NCBI GenBank assembly: GCA_000733915.1
Contig: JPOM01000001.1
Coordinates: forward strand, 1,798,001-1,862,000
DNA length: 64,000 nt
Direction of reading: 5' to 3'
DNA from: Caulobacteraceae bacterium PMMR1
GTDB taxonomy: Bacteria; Pseudomonadota; Alphaproteobacteria; Caulobacterales; Caulobacteraceae
Both the position numbers and the translations under genes were made by a program. A model generated the notes under the pieces. That model saw only the letters and a program-made list of their open reading frames with translations. It was not told where the DNA came from and ran no database searches. This document shows, piece after piece, positions 54,811-64,000 of the stretch; position 1 is the first letter of the stretch; every line of letters starts with the position of its first letter.

Positions 54811-55445
54811 GCCCGCGCGCGGCCCTGGCGGCGGCAGGCGCGCTCGCCCTGGCGATCGCGGCGGCGGGGCTGGGCCTGGTGCAGGCGCAGACGCCGCCGG
54901 GCGGGGCCAACGAGGCCGCTCCGGCCGACCAGACGCCCGCCGCCGCGCCCGCCAAGCCGCCCGCGCTGGCCAACGCCGTGACCCGGACGAGGCCGCCCCG
55001 CCCCCTCCGAAGCGCCCCGCCGCAGGCCGAAGTCGAAGCGCCCCTGGCCGCCGACGCCACCGAGGAGGCCGCCCCGCCGCCCCCTCCCCCGCCGCCGCTG
55101 AAGCGTCCGCGCTATGGCGCCGCGATCCTGCAGGCCGTGGACAAGATCACCGCCCAGACCCTGCGGTTCGAGGCCAAGATCGGCCAGCCCGTGCGCTACC
55201 GCGACCTGGTGCTGACGGTGCACGCCTGCGAGACCACGGCGAGCGATGAGCCCATGCAGGATTCCATCGCCCATCTGCAGGTCGACTCCGAGCCGGTGAC
55301 GGTCTCCGCTGCGCCCGCCGCCCCGCGCCAGGTCTTCAAGGGCTGGATGTTCGCCAGCTCGCCGACCCTGCACCCGTTCGAGCACCCGATCTACGACGTC
55401 TGGCTGATCGCCTGCAAAACCGAGACTGCGCAGCCGTCGGCCTGA
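54807..55445 (+). CDS. DUF2155 domain protein, exported
   Basis: A 212-residue protein starting at a GTG in a GTGA overlap with mlaD. An N-terminal signal ([22 protein letters not shown]) and a Pro/Ala-rich linker (residues 30-105, including a run of prolines near 92-97) precede the DUF2155 domain: [30 protein letters not shown] ... [26 protein letters not shown]. The function is unknown, but the gene is conserved with NDUFA12, mlaD and aat. It converges on aat with a 55-base overlap. Confidence 0.88.
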   Translation: MSPRAALAAAGALALAIAAAGLGLVQAQTPPGGANEAAPADQTPAAAPAKPPALANAVTRTRPPRPLRSAPPQAEVEAPLAADATEEAAPPPPPPPPLKRPRYGAAILQAVDKITAQTLRFEAKIGQPVRYRDLVLTVHACETTASDEPMQDSIAHLQVDSEPVTVSAAPAAPRQVFKGWMFASSPTLHPFEHPIYDVWLIACKTETAQPSA

Positions 55446-56074
55446 AACGCGTCCCACGCGCCGTGCGCCTGAAGCGCGAGGGAGAGGCGGCGGCGGTAGT
55501 CGGCGCGGGCGATTTCCTCGGCCCCGAACTGGGCGAGGTGCTCGGTCACGAACTGAACGTCTAGAAGGAGATAGCCGCCGAACCTGAGGCGCGCGACGAG
55601 GTGGACGAGCGCGACCTTGCTCGCGTCCCGGGCGCGGGAGAACATGCTTTCGCCGAAGAAGGCGGCCCCGATCGCCACGCCATAGACGCCGCCGACCAGA
55701 GCGCCCTCGCGCCAGACCTCGATGCTGTGCGCCTGCCCCCGCGCGTGCAGCTCGCCGTAGAGGCGCTCGATCTCGGCGTTGATCCAGGTCTCCTCCCGCC
55801 CCGGCCCTGGCGCGGCGCACGCGGCCACCACCTCGCGAAACGCCCGGTCGGTCGTGACCTGATAGGCGCCGCTGCGGATGGTGCGCCCCAGCCGCCGGGG
55901 CAAATGGAAGCGCTCCAGCGGGATCACGCCCCGCCGCTCAGGGTCCACGACGAACAGGCGCGGGTCGTCCCGCCCCTCCGCCATGGGGAAGGTCCCCTCG
56001 AGGTAGAGGGACAGGATGTCCTCCACGCGGATGCGCACGCGGCGAGATAGACCAGCCCCAGGGCCCGGCTTCAA
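55391..56074 (-). CDS. aat: leucyl/phenylalanyl-tRNA--protein transferase
   Basis: N-end rule enzyme that adds Leu or Phe to proteins with N-terminal Arg/Lys, marking them for ClpAP. The 227-residue protein has [27 protein letters not shown] and the core [35 protein letters not shown]. The 3' end overlaps that of the convergent DUF2155 gene by 55 bases (55391-55445). Confidence 0.95.
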   Translation of the reverse strand: MKPGPGAGLSRRVRIRVEDILSLYLEGTFPMAEGRDDPRLFVVDPERRGVIPLERFHLPRRLGRTIRSGAYQVTTDRAFREVVAACAAPGPGREETWINAEIERLYGELHARGQAHSIEVWREGALVGGVYGVAIGAAFFGESMFSRARDASKVALVHLVARLRFGGYLLLDVQFVTEHLAQFGAEEIARADYRRRLSLALQAHGAWDAFQADGCAVSVLQAISQTS

Positions 56075-56118
56075 GGGCCGGGTGACAAGGGCCGCGTCCT
56101 GCCGCTAGAGGTCGCGCC

Positions 56119-56622
56119 ATGACCCCTCTTTCGGGCAGGCGGCTGATCCTGATGCGGCACGGCAAGGCCGAGGCGCGCGCGGCCTCCGGCGAGGATTGCG
56201 ACCGCGACCTGACCGAGCGCGGGCGGCGCGACGTGCGCCTGGTCGCTGACGCCCTGGCTCGCGCCGACGTCCGGCCCGACCTCGCCCTGGTCTCCCCCGC
56301 CGCCCGCGCCAGGGCGACCTGGGAGGCGGTCGCCCCCGCCTTCCCCGGCGCCCGGGCGCAGCTCGACCGCACGCTCTACGACGCCGACGAGAGCGCCCTC
56401 ATGGAGGCGGCGTCGTCGGCGGCGGCCGGCGCGCCGACGCTGATGATCGTGGCGCACAATCCGGGCCTGCACGGCTTGGCGCACCGGCTGGGGCGCGGCG
56501 GGCCCCTGAACGAGGGACTGCCGACCGGCGCTGCGGCCGTGATCGCCTTCGATCGGCACGGCCGGTCGTCCCTGGCCCTCTTCATCCGCCCGAGCGACGT
56601 GGGCGGTGGGCGCGAGCCATGA
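56119..56622 (+). CDS. SixA-like histidine phosphatase
   Basis: Phosphohistidine-type phosphatase of 167 residues with the catalytic [10 protein letters not shown] (RHG, His14) and second histidine in IVAHNPGL. This short SixA branch removes phosphate from His-containing phosphotransfer proteins in E. coli; the target here is unknown. Divergent from aat and coupled by an ATGA overlap to the DUF952 gene. Confidence 0.9.
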   Translation: MTPLSGRRLILMRHGKAEARAASGEDCDRDLTERGRRDVRLVADALARADVRPDLALVSPAARARATWEAVAPAFPGARAQLDRTLYDADESALMEAASSAAAGAPTLMIVAHNPGLHGLAHRLGRGGPLNEGLPTGAAAVIAFDRHGRSSLALFIRPSDVGGGREP

Positions 56623-56963
56623 GCCGCGTCTACAAGATCGTAAGCCTCGCCGAGTGGGAGGCCGCCCTGGCCGCGGGGCGCTTCGACGGCTCGGCCGTGG
56701 ACCTGCGCGACGGCTACATCCACCTTTCCACCGCCGCCCAGGCGCAGGAGACCGCGCGCCTGCACTTCCGCGGTCAGGCGGGTCTGGTCGCGCTGGAGCT
56801 CGACGCCCTAACCCTGGGCGAGACCCTGCGTTGGGAGCCGTCCCGCGGCGGCCAGCTGTTCCCGCACCTCTACGGCCCGCTCGACCCTGCGCAGGTGCTC
56901 CGCGTCCGGGCCGCCCCGCTGGACGGCGACGGCGTGCCGCGCCTGCCCGATCTCGCGCCGTGA
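56619..56963 (+). CDS. DUF952 domain protein
   Basis: A 114-residue cytosolic protein of the DUF952 family ([50 protein letters not shown]). No function is established; the fold resembles ADP-ribosyltransferases, but no catalytic evidence is seen here. Overlaps both neighbours, with GTGA at its stop serving as the pyrD start. Confidence 0.9.
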   Translation: MSRVYKIVSLAEWEAALAAGRFDGSAVDLRDGYIHLSTAAQAQETARLHFRGQAGLVALELDALTLGETLRWEPSRGGQLFPHLYGPLDPAQVLRVRAAPLDGDGVPRLPDLAP

Positions 56964-58011
56964 GCCCGGTTTCCGAAGCGGGGGCGCGGGCTTTGCGCCT
57001 GTTGCCCCCCGAGGCCGCGCACCGGGCCACGATCCGCGCCCTCTCCGCCGGGCTCGGCCCCGTCCAGACCGCCGCGGACGATCACGTGCTCGCGACCGAG
57101 ATCGCCGGCCTGCGCCTGCCCAACTGCGTGGGCCTGGCGGCGGGCTTCGACAAGGACGCCGAGGTCGCCGACGCGCTGCTCCGCGCCGGCTTCGGCTTTG
57201 TGGAGTGCGGGACGGTCACGCCCTGCCCCAGGCCGGCAACCCGCGCCCGCGCCTGTTCCGCCTGCCCGAGGACCGGGCGGTCATCAACCGGATGGGATTC
57301 AACAATTTGGGCCTCGAGGTCTTCGCCACGCACCTGCGCGCTCGGAGCCGCTCGGGCGTGGTCGGCGCCAACCTCGGCGCCAACAAGGACTCCGCCGACC
57401 GCATCGGCGACTACGTCACAGGGCTGCGCCGCCTCTGGGGCCTGGCCGACTATTTCACCGTCAACGTGTCCTCGCCCAATACGCCTGGCCTGCGCACGCT
57501 GCAGACCGCCGAAGCCTTGGACGAGCTCGGCCGCAGGCTCGACGAGACCCGCGGCGGGCTTCGCGCCAAGCTCGATCCGCCGCTGTTCCTGAAGGTCGCG
57601 CCCGACCTCGACGACGCGGAGGTCGAGACCATCGTGGAGATCGCGGTGCAGCGCGGGTTTGACGGCCTGATCGTGTCCAACACCACCGTGGACCGGCCGG
57701 CGAGCCTGCGGAGCAAGGCGCGCATTGAGGCCGGGGGCCTGTCCGGGGCGCCCCTGTTCGCCCGCTCCACGCGCCTGCTGAAGCTGTTCGCCGAGGCCGC
57801 GCAGGGCCGGCTGGTCCTGATCGGCGCGGGCGGCGTGGGCTCGGGCGCGGACGCCTTCGCCAAGATCCGCGCCGGCGCCCGTGCGGTCCAGCTCTACACC
57901 GCCCTGGTCTATGGCGGGCCGGGCCTGATCGCGGACATCAAGCGCGACCTCGCCGCGCGCCTGCGCGCCGAAGGTTTCCGCTCCGTCGAGGAGGCGGCGT
58001 CCGCCAAGTGA
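56960..58011 (+). CDS. pyrD: class 2 dihydroorotate dehydrogenase PyrD (frameshifted)
   Basis: Quinone-dependent, membrane-associated step of pyrimidine synthesis. From the GTG at 56960 the frame gives the N-terminal membrane-interaction helices and [15 protein letters not shown] ... [12 protein letters not shown], then goes out of frame. The remaining barrel ([36 protein letters not shown] with the active-site serine of class 2, and GLIVSNTT) is in another frame. One added C in the CCC at 57221-57223 restores [14 protein letters not shown] and a 350-residue PyrD. Stop overlaps the next start. Confidence 0.92.
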
Positions 58012-58979
58012 GCCAGAGCTTCGACCTCAAGGCCTATGTCAGCGCCGCAGGCTTTATCGCCGACAGGGCCGTCTTCGCCCTCGGGGACGGGCGGGTGGTG
58101 TTCGAGGGCGGGGTCGAGCATCCCGCCCACGCCGGCGCGGTGCTGTGCGCGGCGCTGGACCCGGGCGGGCGGGCGCTGCTCACCGGCGGCGACGACGGGC
58201 GGCTGGTGCGCACCACGCCGGAGGGCGGCGAGGTCGTGGCGGACCTCGGGAGCGCGTGGATCGACGCGATCGCGGCCTCTCCCGCCTCGGGCCTGATCGC
58301 CTTCGCCGCCGGGCGGGACGTGCATGTGCGCGATGTGCGCGACCCGGCCTTCGCCCGCACCTTTGGACACGAGCGCTCGGTCGCCGGCCTGGCGTTCGAG
58401 CCCAAGGGACGGCGCCTCGCCTGCGCGACCTACGGCGGGGCGGCCCTTTGGTTCGCCCGCATCGCCGAGCAGAAGCCCGTCCTGCTCCGCTGGGCGGGCT
58501 CGCACATCGCCGCCCTTTTCAGCCCCGCCGGCAGGTTCCTGGTCTCGGCCATGCAAGAGAACGCGCCGCACGGCTGGCGGCTGTCGGACGGCAAGGACAT
58601 GCGCATGGGCGGCTATCCCGCCAAGCCGAAGAGCCTGGTGTTCCTGAGCAAGGGCGCGCTGATGGCCACGTCCGGCGCCCATGGCGCGGTGCTCTGGCCC
58701 TTCACCGGCGCCCAAGGGCCGATGGGGCGGGAGGCGAATCAGCTCGGCTATGACGAGAGCACGCGCACGACGGTCGTGGCGGCGGCGCCGGGCGCCACGC
58801 GTCTTAGCGCCGGTCTGGAGGACGGACGGGTCTGGACGGCGGACGTGACCGCGTCCGATCTCCGTCACCTCAAGGCCGAGAAGGGGGCGCCGATCTCGGC
58901 CCTGGCGGTCTCAGCCGACGGCCGCCGTCTGGCCTGGGGCGACGAGGACGGCGGCGCAGGGGTCGTCGCGCTGGGGTGA
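58008..58979 (+). CDS. WD40-repeat protein
   Basis: A 323-residue cytosolic beta-propeller with about seven WD40-like blades (AHAGAVLCAALDPGGRALLTGGDDGRL; SVAGLAFEPKGRRLACATYGGAALWF; APISALAVSADGRRLAWGDEDGG). No signal peptide or enzyme motif. Likely a protein-interaction scaffold of unknown partner; single WD40 proteins of this type are widespread in Caulobacterales. Starts at a GTG overlapping the pyrD stop. Confidence 0.88.
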   Translation: MSQSFDLKAYVSAAGFIADRAVFALGDGRVVFEGGVEHPAHAGAVLCAALDPGGRALLTGGDDGRLVRTTPEGGEVVADLGSAWIDAIAASPASGLIAFAAGRDVHVRDVRDPAFARTFGHERSVAGLAFEPKGRRLACATYGGAALWFARIAEQKPVLLRWAGSHIAALFSPAGRFLVSAMQENAPHGWRLSDGKDMRMGGYPAKPKSLVFLSKGALMATSGAHGAVLWPFTGAQGPMGREANQLGYDESTRTTVVAAAPGATRLSAGLEDGRVWTADVTASDLRHLKAEKGAPISALAVSADGRRLAWGDEDGGAGVVALG

Positions 58980-58986
58980 GGGCCCT

Positions 58987-59001
58987 CTCCCGCGACGGGA
59001 G
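58987..59001. terminator. hairpin between convergent WD40 and rplQ genes
   Basis: CTCCCG and CGGGAG form a perfect 6-bp inverted repeat around CGA, 8 bases after the WD40 stop and 14 before the rplQ stop. It lacks a T-tract, so it may be a weak bidirectional terminator or a 3'-end protecting hairpin. Confidence 0.35.
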
Positions 59002-59014
59002 CGGGAACAGGCGC

Positions 59015-59428
59015 TCACGCGTCGGCGTCGGCCACCTGGACCGGACCGGAGTCCTTGCCCTTTTCAGCCGGGTCGCGGTCGACGAACTCGATCACCGCCA
59101 ACGGCGCGTTGTCGCCGTAGCGAAAGCCGGCCTTCAGGACGCGGATGTAGCCGCCGTTGCGGTCGCGATAGCGCGGGCCGAGGGTGGCGAACAGCTTGCC
59201 GACCTGGTCCACGTCGCGGACCCGACTGATGGCGATGCGGCGCGCGTGCAGGTCGCCGCGCTTGGCCAGGGTGACCAGCTTTTCGACGAAGGGCCGCAGC
59301 TCCTTCGCCTTGGGCAGGGTGGTGACGATCTGCTCGTGCTTGATCAGGCTCGCCGCCATGTTGGCGAACATGGCGGTGCGGTGAGCCGTGGTGCGGCCGA
59401 GCTTCCGGTGAGCGGCGCCGTGGCGCAT
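59015..59428 (-). CDS. rplQ: 50S ribosomal protein L17
   Basis: Large-subunit protein of 137 residues. [33 protein letters not shown] is the universal L17 N-terminus; the C-terminal 20 residues are acidic. Last gene of the alpha operon, after rpoA, with a 208-base gap. Confidence 0.97.
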   Translation of the reverse strand: MRHGAAHRKLGRTTAHRTAMFANMAASLIKHEQIVTTLPKAKELRPFVEKLVTLAKRGDLHARRIAISRVRDVDQVGKLFATLGPRYRDRNGGYIRVLKAGFRYGDNAPLAVIEFVDRDPAEKGKDSGPVQVADADA

Positions 59429-59636
59429 GGGGTCTACTCCTCAAGGACGGCGGCGGCGCGCGGCCGGATCGTTCGTCCCCCAAAGCCGGCCCGGACGCTC
59501 AGGCCGACGACCCTTTCGGCCGCCCGCCCGGTCCGGACGTCGGCCCCCGCGCGGATCGCGGAAGCCGAAATTGCCGGGACAAGGCTTGGGCGCTTTCCCG
59601 GCAAGGTGCGCGGCGGGCCTGAAGCCCCCGCGCAGG

Positions 59637-60653
59637 TCAGATCTGGTCTTCGAACTTCTTGGCCAGATCCTCGATATTCTCCGGCGGCCAGTTCGGCACG
59701 TCCATCCCAAGGTGCAGACCCATGTTGGTCAGCACTTCCTTGATCTCGTTCAGCGACTTGCGCCCGAAGTTCGGGGTGCGGAGCATTTCCGCCTCGGTCT
59801 TCTGGATCAGGTCGCCGATGTAGACGATGTTGTCGTTCTTCAGGCAATTCGCCGAACGGACCGACAGCTCCAGCTCGTCGACCTTCTTCAGCAGCGCCGG
59901 GTTGAACGGCAGCTCCGGCTTGGCCTCGTCCGCCACCTTCTTCTTCGGCTCGTCGAAGGTGATGAAGAGCTGCAGCTGGTCCTGCAGGATGCGCGCGGCA
60001 TAGGCCACAGCGTCCACCGGCGACACCGCGCCGTTGGTCTCGAGCTCGAGCACGAGCTTGTCGTAGTCGAGGCTCTGGCCCTGGCGGGTCGGCTCGACCC
60101 GGTAGGCGACGCGCTTGACGGGGCTGTAGAGGGCGTCCACGGCGATGAGGCCGATCGGCGCGTCCTCGGGCCGGTTGCGCTCGGCCGGAACATAGCCCTT
60201 GCCGCTCTGGACGGTGAACTCCATGCGCACGGTCGCGCCCTCGTCCAGGGTCATGAGCACGTGGTCCTTGTTGAGGACCTCGATCTCCTGGGGGGCGTCG
60301 ATCTGGCCGGCGGTGACGGGACCTGGTCCGGTGGCGCGCAGGGTCATGCGGCGCGGGCCCTCGGCGTGCATGCGCAGCGCCAGCTGCTTGATGTTGAGGA
60401 TCACGTCCACGACGTCTTCGCGGACGCCCTCGATGGAGGAGAACTCGTGCACCACGCCGTCGATCTGTACTGCGGTGACGGCCGCGCCCTGCAGCGAGGA
60501 CAGCAGCACGCGCCGCAGCGCATTGCCGAGCGTCACGCCGAAGCCGCGCTCAAGGGGCTCGGCCACCATGCGCGCCTTGCGCTGGCTGTCGGAGCCCGGC
60601 TCGATCTGCGGCTTCTCGGGACGGATCAGCTCTTGCCAGTTTCTTTCGATCAT
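59637..60653 (-). CDS. rpoA: RNA polymerase alpha subunit
   Basis: 338 residues: N-terminal assembly domain ([31 protein letters not shown]) and C-terminal DNA/activator-binding domain ([31 protein letters not shown]), joined by a linker near residues 235-250. Lies downstream of rpsK. Confidence 0.98.
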   Translation of the reverse strand: MIERNWQELIRPEKPQIEPGSDSQRKARMVAEPLERGFGVTLGNALRRVLLSSLQGAAVTAVQIDGVVHEFSSIEGVREDVVDVILNIKQLALRMHAEGPRRMTLRATGPGPVTAGQIDAPQEIEVLNKDHVLMTLDEGATVRMEFTVQSGKGYVPAERNRPEDAPIGLIAVDALYSPVKRVAYRVEPTRQGQSLDYDKLVLELETNGAVSPVDAVAYAARILQDQLQLFITFDEPKKKVADEAKPELPFNPALLKKVDELELSVRSANCLKNDNIVYIGDLIQKTEAEMLRTPNFGRKSLNEIKEVLTNMGLHLGMDVPNWPPENIEDLAKKFEDQI

Positions 60654-60765
60654 CGGGTCTCTCGAACGGGGCTGATCGGCGCGAACGGCGAGGCGAATGT
60701 GCGCCCCGGGCGTCGCGCCCAGCGGAAAAGGCCTTGCGGCCGCCGGGCGGAGAACGCGGGCGGCG

Positions 60766-61155
60766 TCAGACGCGGCGGCGCTTGGGCGGACGGCAGCCGT
60801 TGTGCGGGATCGGGGTCACGTCGCGGATGGTGGTGATGGTGAAGCCGACCGACTGCAAAGCGCGCAGCGCCGACTCCCGGCCCGACCCCGGACCGGCCAC
60901 GTTGACCTCCAGGGTCTTCACGCCATGCTCCATAGCTTTGCGGCCGGCGTCCTCGGCCGCCATCTGGGCGGCGTAGGGGGTCGACTTCCGAGAGCCCTTG
61001 AAGCCCATGGTGCCGGCGCTCGACCAGGAGATGGTGTTCCCCTGGGCGTCGGTGATCGTGACCATGGTGTTGTTGAACGAGGCGTTCACATGCGCCACGC
61101 CCGAGGTGATGTTCTTGCGCTCGCGCTTACGGACGCGCGTCGGTTCCTTGGCCAT
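60766..61155 (-). CDS. rpsK: 30S ribosomal protein S11
   Basis: 129 residues, with [19 protein letters not shown], the GMKAxRxxTPYAAQ-type stretch ([20 protein letters not shown]) and the C-terminal [16 protein letters not shown]. Thirteen bases after rpsM. Confidence 0.98.
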   Translation of the reverse strand: MAKEPTRVRKRERKNITSGVAHVNASFNNTMVTITDAQGNTISWSSAGTMGFKGSRKSTPYAAQMAAEDAGRKAMEHGVKTLEVNVAGPGSGRESALRALQSVGFTITTIRDVTPIPHNGCRPPKRRRV

Positions 61156-61167
61156 GAGGGCGTGCTC

Positions 61168-61536
61168 TTACTTCTTCTTGCCGGCGATGGGCTTGGCGGG
61201 CCCCTTGCGCGTGCGGGCGTTGGTGTGGGTGCGCTGGCCGCGGACGGGCAGGCCCTTGCGGTGGCGCAGGCCGCGGTAGGAGGCGAGGTCCATCAGGCGC
61301 TTGATGTTGACGGCGGTCTCGCGGCGCAGGTCCCCCTCGACGGTGTAGTCGCGGTCGATCGCCTCGCGGATCTGGAGCACTTCCTGGTCGGTCAGCTGGT
61401 TGACCCGGCGCGACTGGTCGATGCCGACCTTCTGCATGATCTCCTTGGCTTTGAAGGGACCGATGCCGTGGATGTACTGCAGCGCGATCTCCACGCGCTT
61501 GTTGGTCGGGATGTTGACGCCTGCGATACGGGCCAC
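61168..61536 (-). CDS. rpsM: 30S ribosomal protein S13
   Basis: 122 residues: [25 protein letters not shown] at the start, helix-turn-helix regions, the [26 protein letters not shown]-terminal rRNA-binding segment and a KKK end. It follows adk with a 234-base gap containing a possible terminator. Confidence 0.98.
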   Translation of the reverse strand: MARIAGVNIPTNKRVEIALQYIHGIGPFKAKEIMQKVGIDQSRRVNQLTDQEVLQIREAIDRDYTVEGDLRRETAVNIKRLMDLASYRGLRHRKGLPVRGQRTHTNARTRKGPAKPIAGKKK

Positions 61537-61599
61537 GTCCGAAACTCTCCTGGTCGCGCGCCCCCGCCCGAGGCGCCCACTATGCGTGCTCTGAACGCG

Positions 61600-61634
61600 A
61601 AAAGGCCCCGGCCCTGCGGAACGGGAGAGCCGGC
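61600..61634 (-). terminator. possible terminator or attenuator between adk and rpsM
   Basis: On the minus strand CCGGC and GCCGG flank a loop of about 16 bases, followed by GGCCTTTTCGCG. The stem is short and the T-run is four bases. If active it would separate adk from rpsM, as the 234-base gap suggests. Confidence 0.35.
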
Positions 61635-61770
61635 GCTGACCTTCGCGCCCTTTCGCGGAAGGAGGGTGTTATAGGGTTCAAATCGCCTGCGTCAATGCCT
61701 TGTTAGGCCGGCGCGCCAGATTCTGCTTGACTCGCCGGCCCCCGCTGAAAGGGCCGTCGGCAGGCCCGCC

Positions 61771-62334
61771 CTAGTCCCTGAGCGCCGCGTCGATGGCGGC
61801 GGCCACCGCCTCGATAGAGCCCATGCCGTCGACCTCGCGCAGCTTTCCCTGCCGTTGGTAGTAGGGGATCAGCGGCGCGGTCTGGTCCGCATAGGCCTGC
61901 AGGCGCACCTTGAAGCTGTCGGGATTGTCGTCGGCGCGGCCCTCGGCCTGGAAGCGCCGGGTGATGCGGTCCAACAGGGCCGCCTCGTCCACCCTGAGCC
62001 GGATGACACGGTCGATCTGCCGGCCACGGCCCTTCAGCATGAGGTCCAGCGCCTCAGCCTGGGCCGGCGTGCGAGGAAAGCCGTCGAAGATGGCGCCGCC
62101 GGCGGCCTCCGCCTCGGGCAGGCGCGCCTCGATCAGGGCGATGACGATCTCGTCGGAGACCAGTTCGCCGCGATCCATGATGCGGGCCACCCGGCGACCG
62201 AGCTCGGAGCCCGACGCCTTCGCCGCGCGGAGCATGTCGCCGGTCGAGAGCTGCACCATCGCCCGCTGTTCGACGAGACGCTTGGCCTGAGTGCCCTTCC
62301 CCGCCCCCGGGGGTCCGAACAGGATCAGGTTCAT
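61771..62334 (-). CDS. adk: adenylate kinase, short form
   Basis: ATP + AMP to 2 ADP. The 187-residue protein has the P-loop FGPPGAGKGTQA (6-17), the AMP-binding LSTGDMLRAA and DGFPRT. It is the short alphaproteobacterial type with a minimal LID rather than a zinc-binding LID domain. Its start overlaps the secY stop (ATGA). Confidence 0.97.
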   Translation of the reverse strand: MNLILFGPPGAGKGTQAKRLVEQRAMVQLSTGDMLRAAKASGSELGRRVARIMDRGELVSDEIVIALIEARLPEAEAAGGAIFDGFPRTPAQAEALDLMLKGRGRQIDRVIRLRVDEAALLDRITRRFQAEGRADDNPDSFKVRLQAYADQTAPLIPYYQRQGKLREVDGMGSIEAVAAAIDAALRD

Positions 62335-63704
62335 CGCGTCGGCGCGACCCGGGCGGCGCTACGACCGCCCCCTCGCAGCTTCGACTTCTTGATCAGGCCT
62401 TCGTACTGGTGAGCCAGCAGGTGCGACTGGATCTGGGCGACGGTGTCCATGGTCACCGTGACCACGATCAGGACGCTCGTGCCGCCAAGGTAGAACGTCG
62501 GTCCAAGCCAGTTCGTCACCCACTCCGGCAGCAGACAGATGGCGGTGATGTAGGCCGCGCCGATCACCGTCAGGCGGGTCAAGACGTAGTCGATATACTC
62601 CGCCGTGCGCTTGCCCGGCCGGATGCCGGGCAGGAAGCCGCCGTACTTGCGCAGGTTCTCCGCCGTGTCGTCGGGGTTGAAGACGATCGAGGTGTAGAAG
62701 AAGGAGAAGAAGACGATCATCAGGCCATAGGCGACCATGAACAGCGGCTGGCCGTGCTGCAGCTGGCCGACCAGGCCCGGCGCCCACTGCGCCCAGGGGG
62801 GAAGGTTGGCGTTGGACAGGAAGCCCATCACGGTTGTGGGCAGCAGCAGCAGGCTCGAGGCGAAAATCGGCGGGATCACGCCGGCGGTGTTGATCTTCAG
62901 CGGCATGAAGGAGCTCTCGCCGCCATACATACGGTTGCCGACCTGTCGCTTGGGGTACTGCACGAGCAGGCGTCGCTGCGCCCGCTCCATGAAGACGATG
63001 GCCGCCACGATGCCCGCCGACAGGGCCGCGACCACCAGCAGCACCACGGGGCTGAGCTCGCCCGTGCGCGTGAGCTGCAGCCCGCGCCAGACATACCCCG
63101 GCAGCACCGCTACGATGCCCGCGAAGATGATCAGCGACGTACCGTTGCCCACGCCCCGGCTGGTGATCTGCTCGCCCAGCCACATCAGGAACATGGTCCC
63201 GCCGGTGAGCGTCGCCACCGTGGAGATGGTGAAGAACAGGCCCGGATCGTCGATCAGACCGCGCTGGTTCTGCAGCCCGACGGCGATGCCGAAGCTCTGG
63301 ACCAGGGCCAGGACCACGGTCAGGTAGCGGGTGTACTGGTTCAGCTGCTTGCGCCCGGCCTCCCCGCCTTCCTTGCGCAGCTTCTCCCAGGGCGCGTAGA
63401 TCGTGGCCATCAGCTGCACGATGATCGATGCCGAAATGTAGGGCATCACATTCAGCGAGAAGATCGCCATGCGCTGCACCGCGCCGCCCGAGAACATGTT
63501 GAACATGCCCAGGATGCCCTTCGCCTGGCCCTGGAAGGCATGGGCGAACTGCTCGACGTTGATGCCCGGGATGGGGATGTAGGTGCCGAGCCGATAGACG
63601 ATCAGGGCGCCCAGGGTGAACCAGAGGCGCTTGTGCAGGTCCGTCGCCTTGGCGAAGGACCCCACGTTCATGTTGGCGGCGAGCTGTTCTGCGGCGGAGG
63701 CCAT
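62331..63704 (-). CDS. secY: protein translocase channel subunit SecY
   Basis: Ten-helix protein-conducting channel of the inner membrane, 457 residues. Conserved stretches include YRLGTYIPIPGIN (plug/TM1), NVMPYISASIIVQL (TM2), FMERAQRRLLVQYPKRQ (cytosolic loop) and GIRPGKRTAEYIDYVLTRLT (C5 loop). Lies between rplO and adk in the spc operon. Confidence 0.98.
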   Translation of the reverse strand: MASAAEQLAANMNVGSFAKATDLHKRLWFTLGALIVYRLGTYIPIPGINVEQFAHAFQGQAKGILGMFNMFSGGAVQRMAIFSLNVMPYISASIIVQLMATIYAPWEKLRKEGGEAGRKQLNQYTRYLTVVLALVQSFGIAVGLQNQRGLIDDPGLFFTISTVATLTGGTMFLMWLGEQITSRGVGNGTSLIIFAGIVAVLPGYVWRGLQLTRTGELSPVVLLVVAALSAGIVAAIVFMERAQRRLLVQYPKRQVGNRMYGGESSFMPLKINTAGVIPPIFASSLLLLPTTVMGFLSNANLPPWAQWAPGLVGQLQHGQPLFMVAYGLMIVFFSFFYTSIVFNPDDTAENLRKYGGFLPGIRPGKRTAEYIDYVLTRLTVIGAAYITAICLLPEWVTNWLGPTFYLGGTSVLIVVTVTMDTVAQIQSHLLAHQYEGLIKKSKLRGGGRSAARVAPTR

Positions 63705-63846
63705 GGGCCCTCAGGTGTGACGGTCAACGCCCAACATAGGCGGGGCTCCGACGACGTGCGAGGGCGAAAACGCCGCTGACGCGCCGGGCGCCCTGACGAA
63801 GGCGACGCGAGGGCTCCGCCAGGCCGAGGAGCCCCCGCTTCGGGGA

Positions 63847-64000
63847 TCAGGCTTCGGCGGCGACGGGCGCGGGGCGCGTCTCGGTCAGGCTGCCGCCCGC
63901 AGCCTCCACGGCCTGGCGGGCCGAGGCGGTGGCGGAGTGCACGGTCAGGGTCAGCTTGGCGGAGAGCTCGCCATGGCCCAGCAGACGCACGCCATCCTTC
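63847..64000 (-). CDS. rplO: 50S ribosomal protein L15 (3' part; runs off the window)
   Basis: The window edge cuts this gene, leaving the last 50 codons: [36 protein letters not shown] and an Ala/Pro/Glu C-terminal end. The order rplO-secY-adk confirms the spc operon. 142 bases separate its stop from the secY start. Confidence 0.93.
   Translation of the reverse strand, partial: KDGVRLLGHGELSAKLTLTVHSATASARQAVEAAGGSLTETRPAPVAAEA

Overview
The window is a high-GC chromosomal segment of an alphaproteobacterium, almost certainly Caulobacterales (Phenylobacterium/Caulobacter type). The evidence is the fliL-fliM // flgF-flgG-flgA-flgH flagellar arrangement with a candidate sigma-54 promoter, FlbD-like enhancer and CtrA-like half sites, the lptF-lptG-lptD-surA-pdxA-rsmA cluster, the mitochondrial-type complex I accessory subunit (NDUFA12 homologue), the DUF2155 gene and the alphaproteobacterial spc/alpha ribosomal operon. 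No phage, IS element, CRISPR array or genomic island is visible; most of the window is housekeeping and cell-envelope DNA.

Layout: (1) 0.1-4.6 kb, methionine aminopeptidase, aldehyde dehydrogenase, a GGDEF protein and an enoyl-CoA hydratase. (2) 4.6-8.1 kb, a four-gene Mla/MCE lipid transporter operon on the minus strand. (3) 8.4-11.7 kb, a glycosyltransferase::UDP-galactopyranose mutase fusion and a lytic transglycosylase. (4) 11.7-20.5 kb, ligA, a truncated SDR pseudogene, then a minus-strand fatty-acid operon fabD-fabG-acpP-fabF running into mltG-yicC-gmk. (5) 20.5-26.3 kb, sugar aminotransferase, ATP12 chaperone, DUF1800/DUF1501 pair, an I78-type lipoprotein and holC. (6) 26.3-35.9 kb, pepA and the LPS-export/outer-membrane cluster. 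(7) 35.9-42.5 kb, acyl-CoA dehydrogenase, small exported proteins, a nucleotide-sugar dehydrogenase, fasciclin protein, tRNA-Lys and DUF2147. (8) 42.5-49.0 kb, two divergent flagellar operons. (9) 49.0-53.7 kb, radC, two pentapeptide-repeat proteins and a ribonucleotide-reductase-like TSCPD protein. (10) 53.9-59.0 kb, NDUFA12, MlaD, DUF2155, aat, a SixA-like phosphatase, DUF952, pyrD and a WD40 protein. (11) 59.0-64.0 kb, the end of the ribosomal operon (rplO, secY, adk, rpsM, rpsK, rpoA, rplQ).

Genes are tightly packed, often with ATGA or GTGA stop/start overlaps. The most striking global feature is that at least eight genes (mltG, lptG, pdxA, a lipoprotein gene, flgA twice, radC, the nrdJ-like gene, pyrD) are broken by shifts that are all repaired by adding one base, and in nearly every case the repair falls in a G or C run. 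Several of these genes are normally essential, so a systematic base-dropping error in the assembly is the simplest explanation; each is annotated here over its full restored extent. Independent oddities are an in-frame amber codon in a small exported protein, a YicC lacking its central region, and the truncated SDR.
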